Assembly (NCBI RefSeq): GCF_007747995.1
Contig: NZ_CP036276.1
Span: 1,665,001 to 1,729,000, forward strand
Direction: 5' to 3'
Length of the DNA stretch: 64,000 nucleotides
From: Symmachiella dynata
GTDB lineage: Bacteria; Planctomycetota; Planctomycetia; Planctomycetales; Planctomycetaceae
In this document: positions 9,524-18,112 of the stretch, piece after piece
How positions within the stretch are numbered: position 1 is the first letter of the stretch
Layout: every line of letters starts with the position of its first letter
Position numbers and translations under genes: made by a program
Notes under the pieces: model-generated
The model's database searches: none
What the model saw: only the letters and a program-made list of their open reading frames with translations
Told to the model about the DNA's origin: nothing

Positions 9524-9874
9524 TCAATCGCTGTCTACCGCGATGTCGATGTATGAATCGAACACGCGCCGGTGATTTGAAATGCTGCCGGCAACGGTGA
9601 TGAACTCCTCGTGACGCCCATCCTCGGCGTACTGATCGTACGATGCTTTGTCCTTAAAGATCATGTGCATCGCGATGTCGAAATCGCGATCGCTGACCGG
9701 ACGCGTCATCTCCACATCACGATCCGCAACCGAGAAATGAACCTGCCCCGGATGGTTTGCCAGGTATTTCACGCACATATCAATGAACCGCTGCCGCACC
9801 GAAGGCGATCGATCGGGTAACGAAAAGAACACGATATGGGCGTATGCGCACGCGTTTGGGTTTTTCTTAGCCAT
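9524..9874 (-). CDS. Dabb-like (stress-responsive A/B barrel) protein
   Basis: A 116-aa protein starting at the ATG at 9874, with TGAGGTG just upstream; the in-frame GTG two codons earlier lies inside that ribosome site. The sequence AHIVFFSLPDRSPSVRQRFIDMC, the VADRDVEMTRPVSDRDFDIAMHMIF segment and the YDQYAEDGRHEEFI helix match the ferredoxin-like Dabb domain in its usual order. Dabb proteins are dimeric small barrels; several act as cyclases or olefin-modifying enzymes in biosynthetic clusters, others have unknown roles. It is the first gene of the flavoenzyme cluster. Confidence 0.7.
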   Translation of the reverse strand: MAKKNPNACAYAHIVFFSLPDRSPSVRQRFIDMCVKYLANHPGQVHFSVADRDVEMTRPVSDRDFDIAMHMIFKDKASYDQYAEDGRHEEFITVAGSISNHRRVFDSYIDIAVDSD

Positions 9875-9880
9875 AATCAC

Positions 9881-10200
9881 CTCAGAGGTATTTGCAATGT
9901 GTGAGTTGTTCCCCTGAAATCACCAATAATCATCCCCTACTGTTAGGAGTGTAACGCCAGCCGGATTGACGACGATCTTCAACTATCTTAGCGCACGGTT
10001 CAAGTAAAATCTAAACATTTTTCCTTTGCATGGCTCATTTCGATCCTGCTCAACGTCGGTTTGAGGAGGCTTGCCGGGGGATTCACTGTCGCCGCGCGTC
10101 CTTCGCCCTGCGATCTTGTGTCGCAAAATTGCCTTACGCCTTAACTCGCCGTCTGCTGCTACTCCAACTTTTATGACACAACTACGTGCTGTGATTCCTA
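9881..10200. other. Intergenic region upstream of the oxidative cluster
   Basis: About 320 bp between the Dabb-like gene and the insertion sequence. The part next to 9881 should hold the minus-strand promoter of the cluster, but no clear -35/-10 pair could be picked with confidence. A 48-codon open frame from an ATG at 10030 to a TGA at 10174-10176 exists on the plus strand. It has no ribosome site and looks non-coding. Confidence 0.4.
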
Positions 10201-11177
10201 GAACCAGTTTTGCTCTGTTGGAAACAACACTTGAATTGTTGGCGACAGCGCGCTAAATGTATTTCGCACGAGCAAGCCCCATCAAATGAACGTGCTGTTG
10301 GAAGTCGCCTCGCTACCGATGCGGCTGTCTACGAAGTTCTTACAACCCTATTCGCACCCCAAAAGCCCGCACAAATTCACGCAGTCGCAACTGCTGACGA
10401 TCCTGATTCTTAAAGCCTATTTGAAGACGACCTATCGCGGCATCATCGAAATCCTCGGCGCATCCGACCAACTGAGAGAACGGATCGAGCTCATGCGCTT
10501 GCCGCATTATTCCACGCTGAAGTACTTTGCCGATCGGTCACACGTGCTGGAGATCATTGATCAAATGCTGGCGGAAATCGTGCGAGAATTTGCTCCCGAT
10601 GCGGAGGAAGCCTCACTCGATTCCAGCGGTTTGGAAACCTCCTCAATGAGTGCTCATTATCAATCACCCAGTGGTCAGTCTCGGAAAAAGTATGTCAAAC
10701 TCTCAATTTGCGTGTTGGCCGGATCGATGTTGTCGGCCGGTCTGGTCGTGAGTTGGGGGCCGTACAACGACAAATGGGAAGCCCGGCCACTCTTGGCCAA
10801 AACGCATCACGTGACGCAGCCGGTACGGCTGTTTGCCGACAAGGGCTACGATGCGGAATGGGTCCATGAATTCTGCCGCGACGACTGGAACGTGGAAAGT
10901 TGGATCCCTCCGGCCGTGCATCGCCAAGACGGCGGCGTGAATGGCCGCTATCGCTCGCAGATGACGAAGCGGCGATTGAAGAAAAACGGTTACGGTCGGC
11001 GTTGGATCGTGGAATCATTTTTCAGCGGATTGCAGCGGACGATGGGGTCGGCACTCAACGCAAGGACTGACCAAAGCCTGTTTGTGGAAGCCGGCCTAAA
11101 AGTCTTGGCGTACGCCCTGCGGCGTTAGCCGGTTCACCAACATCGTAAATTAGTTTTCAACAAAGCAAAACTGGTTC
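10201..11177 (+). mobile_element. Complete IS4/IS5-type insertion sequence, 977 bp
   Basis: The element is bounded by 25-bp terminal inverted repeats at 10201-10225 (beginning gaaccagttttgct) and 11153-11177 (complement beginning gaaccagttttgct). The repeats differ at two positions. One transposase gene fills most of the interior. Immediate flanks (…ttccta and atggca…) show no convincing target duplication. Either the duplication is very short or the flanks have changed since insertion. Confidence 0.85.
10286..11128 (+). CDS. DDE transposase of the IS4/IS5 superfamily
   Basis: The 280-aa product fits a full IS4/IS5-type transposase. An N-terminal DNA-binding part (SQLLTILILKAYLKTTYRGI) precedes the catalytic domain. 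LDSSGLET supplies the first Asp and RLFADKGYDAEWVHEF the second Asp. GRRWIVESFFSGLQRTMG supplies the Y/R-...-E signature around the catalytic Glu. The frame is intact, so the element could be active. It starts 60 bp inside the left terminal repeat and ends 24 bp before the right one. Confidence 0.9.
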   Translation: MNVLLEVASLPMRLSTKFLQPYSHPKSPHKFTQSQLLTILILKAYLKTTYRGIIEILGASDQLRERIELMRLPHYSTLKYFADRSHVLEIIDQMLAEIVREFAPDAEEASLDSSGLETSSMSAHYQSPSGQSRKKYVKLSICVLAGSMLSAGLVVSWGPYNDKWEARPLLAKTHHVTQPVRLFADKGYDAEWVHEFCRDDWNVESWIPPAVHRQDGGVNGRYRSQMTKRRLKKNGYGRRWIVESFFSGLQRTMGSALNARTDQSLFVEAGLKVLAYALRR

Positions 11178-11532
11178 ATGGCATTGTTAAATAAACACGG
11201 TTTCGAGTCGGCCGCGCTACTGCGTCACCACTCAACATCCCCGAAACCATGTCCGAATCGTATTTTGTGTGCCGCAAAGTCGAATCTTTATCCATAGTCG
11301 TGAAGGACGACATTTAATGGCGTTGGAAGGTTCGAATTTAGTCTCTTGGCTGTACAGCATCCAAGCCGGAAATTGTCTGGCGCTTAGGTGATCATCTCCC
11401 GAGCACGAAACTGCGCCGGCCTCATCGTCCGACGTGGATTTCCTGAACATCGCAGCATGCTAAGATGGGCGTGTCCTTGCCAGTTGCCCGTAAGGATTCG
11501 AAACGTGCGCGTGGTGTGTCCTTGCGCACCAA
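11178..11532. other. Gene-free stretch with a possible second IS end
   Basis: The 355 bp after the insertion sequence contain no credible gene. The sequence ggcattgttaaataaa directly beside the IS resembles the terminal repeats of IS903/IS5-group elements (GGCTTTGTTGAATAAA). It is followed by gtttcgagtcgg, also reminiscent of such ends. This may be the relic end of another IS, but no partner end or transposase was found. Confidence 0.3.
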
Positions 11533-12342
11533 TCAATCGTGAAGTTCGCCGTAAAGCAGTGCATGATCGGAAAAGTCGTCTAGCCACTTGCGCTTTTTGG
11601 CAACAGTTGTTTCTTGGGGCCAGCCGAGCACGTTGATTGTTGCTCCATTCTTAGCTCGAATGTCCAAATGATCAGAGGCAATTACATGGTCGAGGTTGCT
11701 AGGGCCGAGTCTTCCACCACTCCACCATGTGTGCGGTTCATCCTTGACTGAGAACGACATATTAACACGCGAAAAGCGCCGCTTGAGACGCCGGATCTCC
11801 TCATCGCCATCAAGGTCGTTGTCACCGTCTCGGACATTTAGCCCCATGGTATTGAGATCACCGGCGACAACGAAGTTGGCATCGCCATTTGCAACACGCT
11901 TGTCGAGCGCTTTTTTCAGGTTGATCGCGTGTTCCATCATATCTGTGCGAAGCCCCCATCCCCGCGGATCCGTCAGGCTCTTTACATGAAGGAAGAGAAA
12001 GGAGTAGCTCTCTCCGCCAAGAATCATGGTTACAAGAGTTCCGGGCCTGAGCGTTGGTGTCTTTGATTTGAAGGCATGGCGCTGAGTGACAAAAGCCGTG
12101 AGCCCTTTGCGTACACCAATCAGAGTTTCTTGAAACTGCAGACCCTCCGTTACGTAGAAATTGTGACTGGAGATAAGGCTAATGAAGTCATCAAAGACCT
12201 TATCGCCCGTAACCTCGAAGATTGCAAATAGATCCGGGGCGTGAGCCGTACCGTTTAGGAAATTGGCGATCCTAGCCGCGCGTCCCTGGCTATTCTTGAA
12301 CTGTTCGACGTTCCACGATGCAAACTTCAACAAGCGTGCCAT
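11533..12342 (-). CDS. Endonuclease/exonuclease/phosphatase-family protein
   Basis: The 269-aa product is a single complete EEP domain. KFASWNVEQF at residues 6-15 is the first motif, FAIFEVTG the second acidic motif, FVVAGDLNTMG the GDLN motif, SNLDHVIAS the NLD/H motif, and DFSDHALLYGEL the terminal SDH motif. All catalytic residues appear present, so it should be an active Mg2+-dependent phosphodiesterase or nuclease. It is not closely similar to the EEP gene at the window start. It sits alone on the minus strand between the IS and the primase-like gene. A nuclease at the edge of a mobile region could be cargo, but that is inference. Confidence 0.85.
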   Translation of the reverse strand: MARLLKFASWNVEQFKNSQGRAARIANFLNGTAHAPDLFAIFEVTGDKVFDDFISLISSHNFYVTEGLQFQETLIGVRKGLTAFVTQRHAFKSKTPTLRPGTLVTMILGGESYSFLFLHVKSLTDPRGWGLRTDMMEHAINLKKALDKRVANGDANFVVAGDLNTMGLNVRDGDNDLDGDEEIRRLKRRFSRVNMSFSVKDEPHTWWSGGRLGPSNLDHVIASDHLDIRAKNGATINVLGWPQETTVAKKRKWLDDFSDHALLYGELHD

Positions 12343-12494
12343 GACTGTTCTCCAAATAGCTTAGGTGGTTGACTTTGACAATACCGTATTCTCTTTGATC
12401 GTTGATGGCTGATCTTTGTTGTGATCAATTGCACCATCGAGCCATCGGAGAGTGCTTCTACGATACCGAATTCGGCGCCGCGTGAATGTACTAA

Positions 12495-13700
12495 CTAAGC
12501 TGTCAAGGCCGTATAAATTAATTTTTCCCATTCTTCCGGGGTCACGCTTTCTGGTTGCCGGTCGCTGAACCTGCCGTCGCTTAGACTGGTTGTCCATGCA
12601 TACCGCACACAGCATCGCTGTGCCAGCTTCAGCACAGTCTGCCCAGCCCCGTTCTCCCCCTGTCGGTCCAGATCGAACATAACGGAAACAGTCCCGTTAC
12701 TGAACTCGCAAGCAAGCGCCGCGAGTTTGTCAGCCTGTTTTTCCGTTACCGTATTGCTGCAGACAGCGACCGCCGGTACACCGAGTGCATTGAGATTGAT
12801 CACGTCGTTTGGTCCCTCCACGACGATTACGCCCATATCGCGAACCTGTTCAGCGTTCGCTTCGCTCCGAAAGACATTTTCGCCATAGAGTACCAGCCCC
12901 CGATGAAAGCCCTTCACGAATTTGAACTTGTTTGGCTCCTTGCTGCTGTCGCCGGCGCGTCGCCATTTGCGGTGCTGTGTTTCGTAATTCAGATTCCGGC
13001 CGAACCAGGTGAGAATGTCGCCGTGTTGATCGGCCCAACCGTAGACGAAGTGCCCGCGAAGTAAGCTGCCGGCGTCTTGAGGCAGATAACCACAACGGAA
13101 TTTCTGCATGATTTCGGGGGTCATGTACGGCCGGCTGCGGACGTACGACGCGGCTTGTGGACTCATCTCTGCTACATCGGTTACAAACTTTTCATCGAGA
13201 TTTACGAGCGAGCGGGCGCGTTCATTTTCTGAATCTTTCAGCGGGATATTGAACGCCGATTTGTCTGCTGTGTCTTTTGTACTCGTCGGTTCATTGTGTG
13301 ATTCTGCTTTGGTTGTTCGAGGCTCGCCGCGCACGAGTGCTTTAAGGTCTTCGGCCATCTCTTTAAACTCGCGGCCCTGCAGTCTGTCGCCGGCTGGTGG
13401 GCGGTCGTGCTTCATCCAGTGCATGAGCGTCAGGACGTTACCTCGAACAGTGCAACCGTAGTGAAAGCAGCGCCAGAGCGTCGCGTCGCCTCTCGTTTTT
13501 AAGGAGATAGCACGGTCGCCGGTCGCTTCGGTTTTCCCGCAGGCGAATTGGCAGGCCATGCGGGTCTCGTTCGCCGTTGTGTGCAGTTGTCCCGTCTCGA
13601 CGCCGTAAAAACCGGCGATCCGTTCGACCACGTCACCCTGCTCGGCAAGTTCTTCCTGCAGGGCATCAACGTCGATGTAGCCACGTTTTCGCTCGGTCAT
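12495..13700 (-). CDS. CHC2 zinc finger/Toprim primase-like protein of mobile region 1
   Basis: The ATG at 13700 gives MTERKRGYIDVDALQEEL and a ~401-aa product. Longer in-frame extension to 13832 would overlap the divergent gene and is rejected. A zinc-finger segment MACQFACG...LWRCFHYGC supplies four Cys in the CHC2 pattern, followed by NVLTLMHWM. The Toprim core is VIVVEGPNDVINLNALG with the catalytic E, and VMFDLDRQGENGAG with the DxD motif. Such DnaG-like proteins prime replication of plasmids and integrative elements. A helicase domain is absent, so it is a primase-only protein. It diverges from the replication-relaxation-like gene across a 56-bp gap, which should hold both promoters. 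Confidence 0.82.
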   Translation of the reverse strand: MTERKRGYIDVDALQEELAEQGDVVERIAGFYGVETGQLHTTANETRMACQFACGKTEATGDRAISLKTRGDATLWRCFHYGCTVRGNVLTLMHWMKHDRPPAGDRLQGREFKEMAEDLKALVRGEPRTTKAESHNEPTSTKDTADKSAFNIPLKDSENERARSLVNLDEKFVTDVAEMSPQAASYVRSRPYMTPEIMQKFRCGYLPQDAGSLLRGHFVYGWADQHGDILTWFGRNLNYETQHRKWRRAGDSSKEPNKFKFVKGFHRGLVLYGENVFRSEANAEQVRDMGVIVVEGPNDVINLNALGVPAVAVCSNTVTEKQADKLAALACEFSNGTVSVMFDLDRQGENGAGQTVLKLAQRCCVRYAWTTSLSDGRFSDRQPESVTPEEWEKLIYTALTA

Positions 13701-13756
13701 GCAAGGGGAAGTCGGTAGCAAACAAAAGGCGGGGAGGTTACACTGCCAGCCAACGG

Positions 13757-14647
13757 ATGGCAAGCAGTTCGCACCGTTGGCAGAAAACCGAGCGCGACGA
13801 CGAGATTCTGGCGGCGCTGGACCTCTGCCCACTGGAGTACCGGGATCTGCTGGCCCTCAGCGAGACATTTTCACGACCGTTCGGAAGTCTGGACCGTGTC
13901 CGGCGGACGCTCAAGCGGTTGGAGGCGGCAGGACAGGTGCGTTCGTGGCGGTACGCCACGACCAGCGCGAGCGGTGGAGCGTCACCTCTTTATTACAAAT
14001 TGACGCCTGAAGGGTACCGCACTCTGCACGGTGATGACGATGCGGTACCGCCGACGAAACGGTATTTGCAGGAAACCAGCCCCGGTCGACACCAACATCA
14101 ACAGTTTTTGACACAGTTCACGGTGAAGACCCACGTTGCCGCTCACAGGCTCGGCCTGCCGATTGTCGAGAGCTTTCCCGAAAACACGTACAAGATGGAG
14201 ACACAGCACGGGCCAATCTTTCCGGACCGGCGGTTTACACTGGTGATTCCGCCGGTAACATCACTCACGTACTGCATTGAACTGGATAACAGCACCGAGA
14301 CGATTGTCTCCCGCAAGAGCACCGACACGATCGAGATGAAAATCTGCCGGTATCTGGCTGACCTGCGGTCGTGCGATTATTCGTACCGTGTATTGTTTGT
14401 CGTGACCGGAGCGAAACAGCGGATGCAGAATATTCTCAGCGTTATTAGGGAGAACGAACCGTTCGTCGATTTCCACCCGTTTTATGTCGTGCAACTTGAG
14501 CACTTTCTTCGGAGTGAGAATCCGTTCTTCGATCCAATCTTTGCGCATCCTCGCAACGCGCGGATTGCATTGCTTCGCTCGCATGCCGAGTCGATCTTTA
14601 GCATTGAACCGCCGAAAGCGCCGCTGGTTCGTCCGCTGGGAGTGTGA
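13757..14647 (+). CDS. Replication-relaxation family protein (copy 1)
   Basis: The start at 13757 (MASSSHRWQKT) follows the divergent primase promoter region; upstream in-frame codons overlap that gene. The ~296-aa protein has an N-terminal winged-helix part (RDDEILAALDLCPLEYRDL, VRRTLKRLEAAGQVRSW, YYKLTPEGYRTL). A relaxase-like/nuclease-like C-terminal half follows, with YCIELDNSTET and YRVLFVVTGAKQRM. This is the layout of the Replic_Relax family (PF13814) found on plasmids and integrative elements, where it is thought to act on replication origin DNA. The E-x-D segment is also reminiscent of restriction-type nuclease folds. The TraD-like gene follows on the same strand. A second family member lies at 41494-42462. 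Confidence 0.72.
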   Translation: MASSSHRWQKTERDDEILAALDLCPLEYRDLLALSETFSRPFGSLDRVRRTLKRLEAAGQVRSWRYATTSASGGASPLYYKLTPEGYRTLHGDDDAVPPTKRYLQETSPGRHQHQQFLTQFTVKTHVAAHRLGLPIVESFPENTYKMETQHGPIFPDRRFTLVIPPVTSLTYCIELDNSTETIVSRKSTDTIEMKICRYLADLRSCDYSYRVLFVVTGAKQRMQNILSVIRENEPFVDFHPFYVVQLEHFLRSENPFFDPIFAHPRNARIALLRSHAESIFSIEPPKAPLVRPLGV

Positions 14648-14824
14648 TATCGTGTCGCCCTGCCGGCAGGCCCGCCGCTCTGACGGTTTGGAGCTTTCGC
14701 TCGCCACTCCCGCTAGGGACTGGTTCTTCACTGCCGAGCGAACAGGAGGCCACAGCAGGGCAATGCCCGCTCTTCGAACCACGCACCTTCGACGGCGGGC
14801 CTTTTGTGGTATCATCCCGCCCCT
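14648..14824 (+). promoter_or_regulatory. Leader region before the TraD-like gene
   Basis: The 177-bp gap between the replication-relaxation-like gene and the TraD-like gene is longer than others in the module. It holds no gene. It could carry a promoter or an origin-like element, but I see no clear iterons or hairpin, so this is only a placement note. Confidence 0.25.
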
Positions 14825-17119
14825 ATGTTGTTTTCCGTCAGCGACACGCCACAGAACGAACGCGGTCCGAGGCACACCCGCTCGATTCTGGCGGCGATCC
14901 ATCATGCGTCGACAAAACGCACGCCAGTATCGTTGATCTTCGCGCGACACGATTCATCAGCCGGCCTGTTTTGTCGCGTTTCGGAGGACTTGAGCGGGCC
15001 TGTCCGGCGGCAGTTTCGCGCGAAGTATCCCGACTGCACGGTCGATGAATTAACCGATGACGCGCTTGCTCCGCAGTCGGGACAGATGACATGGACGATG
15101 CGGCTGCGGTTGCGGCCGGATCTGTTTCCGCTACTCCGCTATCAGCAGTTTCATGAAGCAACCGGAGATGAGGCCGATGATCCGGTCGGCGGAATTCTTC
15201 AGGCACTGGGTAGTGATGACGCTCAGGTCAGTTCCATGATTGAACTGAATCTGATTCCGGCATCGCGCCGACGCGTTGAACGGGCGCAGAACGCCGTTGC
15301 CAGACTGACTCGCCCGTTTTTTCGGTCGCACCGGTCAATAGCCCGTCGCTATGCAATGCTGGCCGCCAGCCCCCGAAGGTTCGACCGCTTCGCTGCATGG
15401 TGTCTGGCGAATCTTTTTGCCGGGCGGACCGACGAACGGCCCCTTGACGACGAGCTTTCCAAGACCGCCAGTCGTATGCATGACAGTGAAAAGGAACTGC
15501 AAGCGGCGGCACATAAGTTGGGCCAGCATCTGTTTGAGGTCGAACTTGTGCTCAGTGTATCAGCAAAAATCGAGCACGAAACTGCGGCAAATCTGAAGTT
15601 ACAGGAATTGGCGGCCGTTCTGAACAAATTCACGGTGCCACGATTTGGCGTGTTTCAGGCTTCCCAGATCAAGCAAAACCCGAGTCGGACGAAAGGGGAC
15701 CGGAAGTTCCGATTTTTGCTGTCTGACGAGGAAATCGCGTCGATCTGGCATCTGCCGACGAAAAGTGTGCGGGATACGTCGATGCAGGCGACGCGTTCGC
15801 GGCGGCTGGAACCGCCGGTCGGGTTACCCCTCAAGGAAAAGGAGCCAACGATTTGTGAATTGGGGCGGGTAGCGTTTCAGGAGCGGCGGGACCGGTTCGG
15901 GATCCGCAATGAGGACCGGTTACGCCATCAGTTTATCTGTGGAAAAACTGGGAATGGGAAGACAAGCGTTCTTTTCAACGCGATTGTCTCAGACATGCGT
16001 GCGGGGAATGGCGTTGCGGTGGTCGATCCGCATGGGGACCTCGCAGACTGTGTGTTGGCGTCGGTGCCCAGCTTTCGGACGAATGACGTGATACTGATCG
16101 ATCCGGCGGATTTCGCTTATCCGGTGAGTATCAATCCGCTTGACGTGGATGCATCGATGGCTGATCTCGCCTGCGACGGGATGGTGAGCACGTTTCGCAA
16201 GGTGTTCGGGACGGGCAATCACACGCCAAGGCTGGAAGATATTCTGTGGAACACGGTGCTGGCCCTGATGCTGGCCGGTGACTGCACGCTGTTGGACGTG
16301 CTCAGGATGTTCGGTCCGGATGATCGTTTCCGGACGGGGATTCTCAGCTGCGTCGGGAATCCCGTGGTCTGCAACTGGTGGCAGACGACTTTTCCGAAAC
16401 TGCAGGGGCTTCGGGGGGAAGATCCCTTTGCGTCGGTGGAGAACAAACTGCGTCAATTGCTCACGAACCCCGTGATCCGCAACATTGTGGCGCAGCCCCG
16501 CACGCGGGTGATTTTTCGTGAGGCGATGGATGCCGGCAGGATTTTGATCGTGAACCTCTCCAAAGGGAAACTCGGCGAGCGGACTTCGTCGTTTCTGGGA
16601 TCGCTAATCGTCACGCAGTTGCAGCTGGCGGCGATGAGCCGGGCGGACATTCCGGAAGCCGACCGACGCCCGTTCTATCTGTACGTCGACGAGTTCCACA
16701 ACGTGGCGACCTCCAGCTTCGCGTCGATCCTCAGCGAGGCCCGCAAATTCAAGCTGGGGCTCTGTCTGGCGACGCAGTTTCTGGATCAGGTGGATGACGT
16801 GACGCTGCAGGCCGTGATGGGAAATGTCGGTAGCCTTCTGGTCTTCGCCGTGGGTCCGAACGATGCCGATGTGCTGGCCGAGCAACTGGGTGGGAATGTG
16901 ACCGCGTCCGATCTGATCGCGCTGCCGAAATATAGAGCGTATGTGCGGTTGATGATTGACGGTGTGTCCCGTCCGGCATTCTCTATGGAGACGATCGAGC
17001 CAGGCGTAGTCGAAAACGCGGAGAGGGGAGTAATCGTTCGGGAGCAGTCCAGACGCCGATTTTCCACGTCAGTATATACGGTGGAGCATCACGTTTCATC
17101 GGTGCTCTCAACTTTGTAA
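14825..17119 (+). CDS. TraD/VirD4-like conjugative DNA-transfer ATPase (copy 1)
   Basis: The start at 14825 (MLFSVSDT) gives ~764 aa. The N-terminal ~340 residues are unrecognised. A P-loop follows with CGKTGNGKTS at about residues 372-381, then VVDPHGDLADCV. Walker B is LYVDEFHNV near residue 620, and LATQFLDQ is the sensor-type segment. The DPHGD motif and the order are those of type IV coupling proteins/TraM-recognition ATPases that pump DNA. No N-terminal membrane segment is obvious, so it may belong to the soluble, HerA/TraD-like group typical of element-encoded proteins paired with replication-relaxation genes. A shorter relative is at 39654-41513. Confidence 0.83.
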   Translation: MLFSVSDTPQNERGPRHTRSILAAIHHASTKRTPVSLIFARHDSSAGLFCRVSEDLSGPVRRQFRAKYPDCTVDELTDDALAPQSGQMTWTMRLRLRPDLFPLLRYQQFHEATGDEADDPVGGILQALGSDDAQVSSMIELNLIPASRRRVERAQNAVARLTRPFFRSHRSIARRYAMLAASPRRFDRFAAWCLANLFAGRTDERPLDDELSKTASRMHDSEKELQAAAHKLGQHLFEVELVLSVSAKIEHETAANLKLQELAAVLNKFTVPRFGVFQASQIKQNPSRTKGDRKFRFLLSDEEIASIWHLPTKSVRDTSMQATRSRRLEPPVGLPLKEKEPTICELGRVAFQERRDRFGIRNEDRLRHQFICGKTGNGKTSVLFNAIVSDMRAGNGVAVVDPHGDLADCVLASVPSFRTNDVILIDPADFAYPVSINPLDVDASMADLACDGMVSTFRKVFGTGNHTPRLEDILWNTVLALMLAGDCTLLDVLRMFGPDDRFRTGILSCVGNPVVCNWWQTTFPKLQGLRGEDPFASVENKLRQLLTNPVIRNIVAQPRTRVIFREAMDAGRILIVNLSKGKLGERTSSFLGSLIVTQLQLAAMSRADIPEADRRPFYLYVDEFHNVATSSFASILSEARKFKLGLCLATQFLDQVDDVTLQAVMGNVGSLLVFAVGPNDADVLAEQLGGNVTASDLIALPKYRAYVRLMIDGVSRPAFSMETIEPGVVENAERGVIVREQSRRRFSTSVYTVEHHVSSVLSTL

Positions 17120-17160
17120 TATCGGAAGCTGACTTCGACAGCGCACGAACGGAGAAGAAA

Positions 17161-17964
17161 GTGGAACCCTTAGATATACCTCAATTAAACTGGAATGACT
17201 ACTCACGGAATGACGCGGTCGCTGCCGCTCTCCAGGACCTGCGTCGGGTCACTTCAAGAAAGATTTATTTGCACTCGCGCTCACTGGTCCCAGGCGTCCC
17301 TGAGAGTTTTTATTGTGCCTGGAGCATCGCGATTCACATCTTCATTGATGAGTTTTCATCACGTGTCAATCACTCGATTGTACACGAGTTGCTCCATGGG
17401 ATCCTTGTGGAAGAGGGATATCACAAAATCTCTGCAAGACTGCCGATCTCCGTCAATCAAATCCTTTCGAATGAATTACAGCATCCCGAGATCTTCCGAA
17501 GGATGGAGAACTACCGTCTCAACATGGCGCTTTATTGGCCTCATTGGGACGGACAAATGAGGTCAAAGCTGGATGAAATGAAATCGCAAGTGCTCGACCC
17601 ACATGCCGAATTTGCACATTTTCCGCGATTATTTACGTGGTTCTTCTTCCAGCAAGTTTCGAAGCCGTATTTGACGGTGTACCGTGATCACCACCCGCAC
17701 GTGTTTCAGGCAGCACAAACAGCGTACGATGACACGAGGCGAATCGGCTTTGCAGACGTGTATAGTCAGCGGAAGAGCATCGAGATATTCAAAAACCATT
17801 GGTCGCAGTTCTGTGGTCGGCACCTGCCAAAGGACAAGTTTGGTCTAGAATTAACCGACCAGTTACGTGGCGCCGCGATTAAGCCGTTGATTGATTTTGA
17901 ACGAAACCGAGCGGGAACGGACATCATTGCATTGCTAAAAAACCACGGGCTTCGCCCCTCGTAG
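17161..17964 (+). CDS. HExxH-motif protein, putative metallopeptidase
   Basis: The start is GTG at 17161 with GGAGAAG a few bases upstream. The 267-aa protein carries a single strong signature: SIVHELLHGILVEEGY with H75-E76-x-x-H79 in a predicted helix, as in zincin metallopeptidases. A third zinc ligand is not certain; E85/E86 lie close behind. The rest does not match a family I know, and there is no signal peptide, so action would be in the cytoplasm. It sits 41 bp behind the TraD-like gene but its lower GC suggests separate acquisition. It could be a toxin, a defence effector or a housekeeping protease of the element. Confidence 0.6.
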   Translation: MEPLDIPQLNWNDYSRNDAVAAALQDLRRVTSRKIYLHSRSLVPGVPESFYCAWSIAIHIFIDEFSSRVNHSIVHELLHGILVEEGYHKISARLPISVNQILSNELQHPEIFRRMENYRLNMALYWPHWDGQMRSKLDEMKSQVLDPHAEFAHFPRLFTWFFFQQVSKPYLTVYRDHHPHVFQAAQTAYDDTRRIGFADVYSQRKSIEIFKNHWSQFCGRHLPKDKFGLELTDQLRGAAIKPLIDFERNRAGTDIIALLKNHGLRPS

Positions 17965-18112
17965 GGCAAATCCCGGTGCGGATTCCTGCGATCCGGAACG
18001 ACTACAATTTGTGCCATTCAGCGGTTAGACTAACAGAAGTGTTCCGTTGCGCTGGTCGTCCCTCTGAGAGTACGACCTCATTTGTGGCTAGCAAATTCGG
18101 CATGATGTCCCA

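Noticed and set aside
10030-10176. 48-codon frame before the insertion sequence
   Set aside because: No ribosome site, non-coding composition, and it ends just before the IS.
13577-13756. N-terminal extension of replication-relaxation copy 1
   Set aside because: It overlaps the divergent primase gene and is Arg-rich. ATG 13757 lies directly after the divergent promoter gap.
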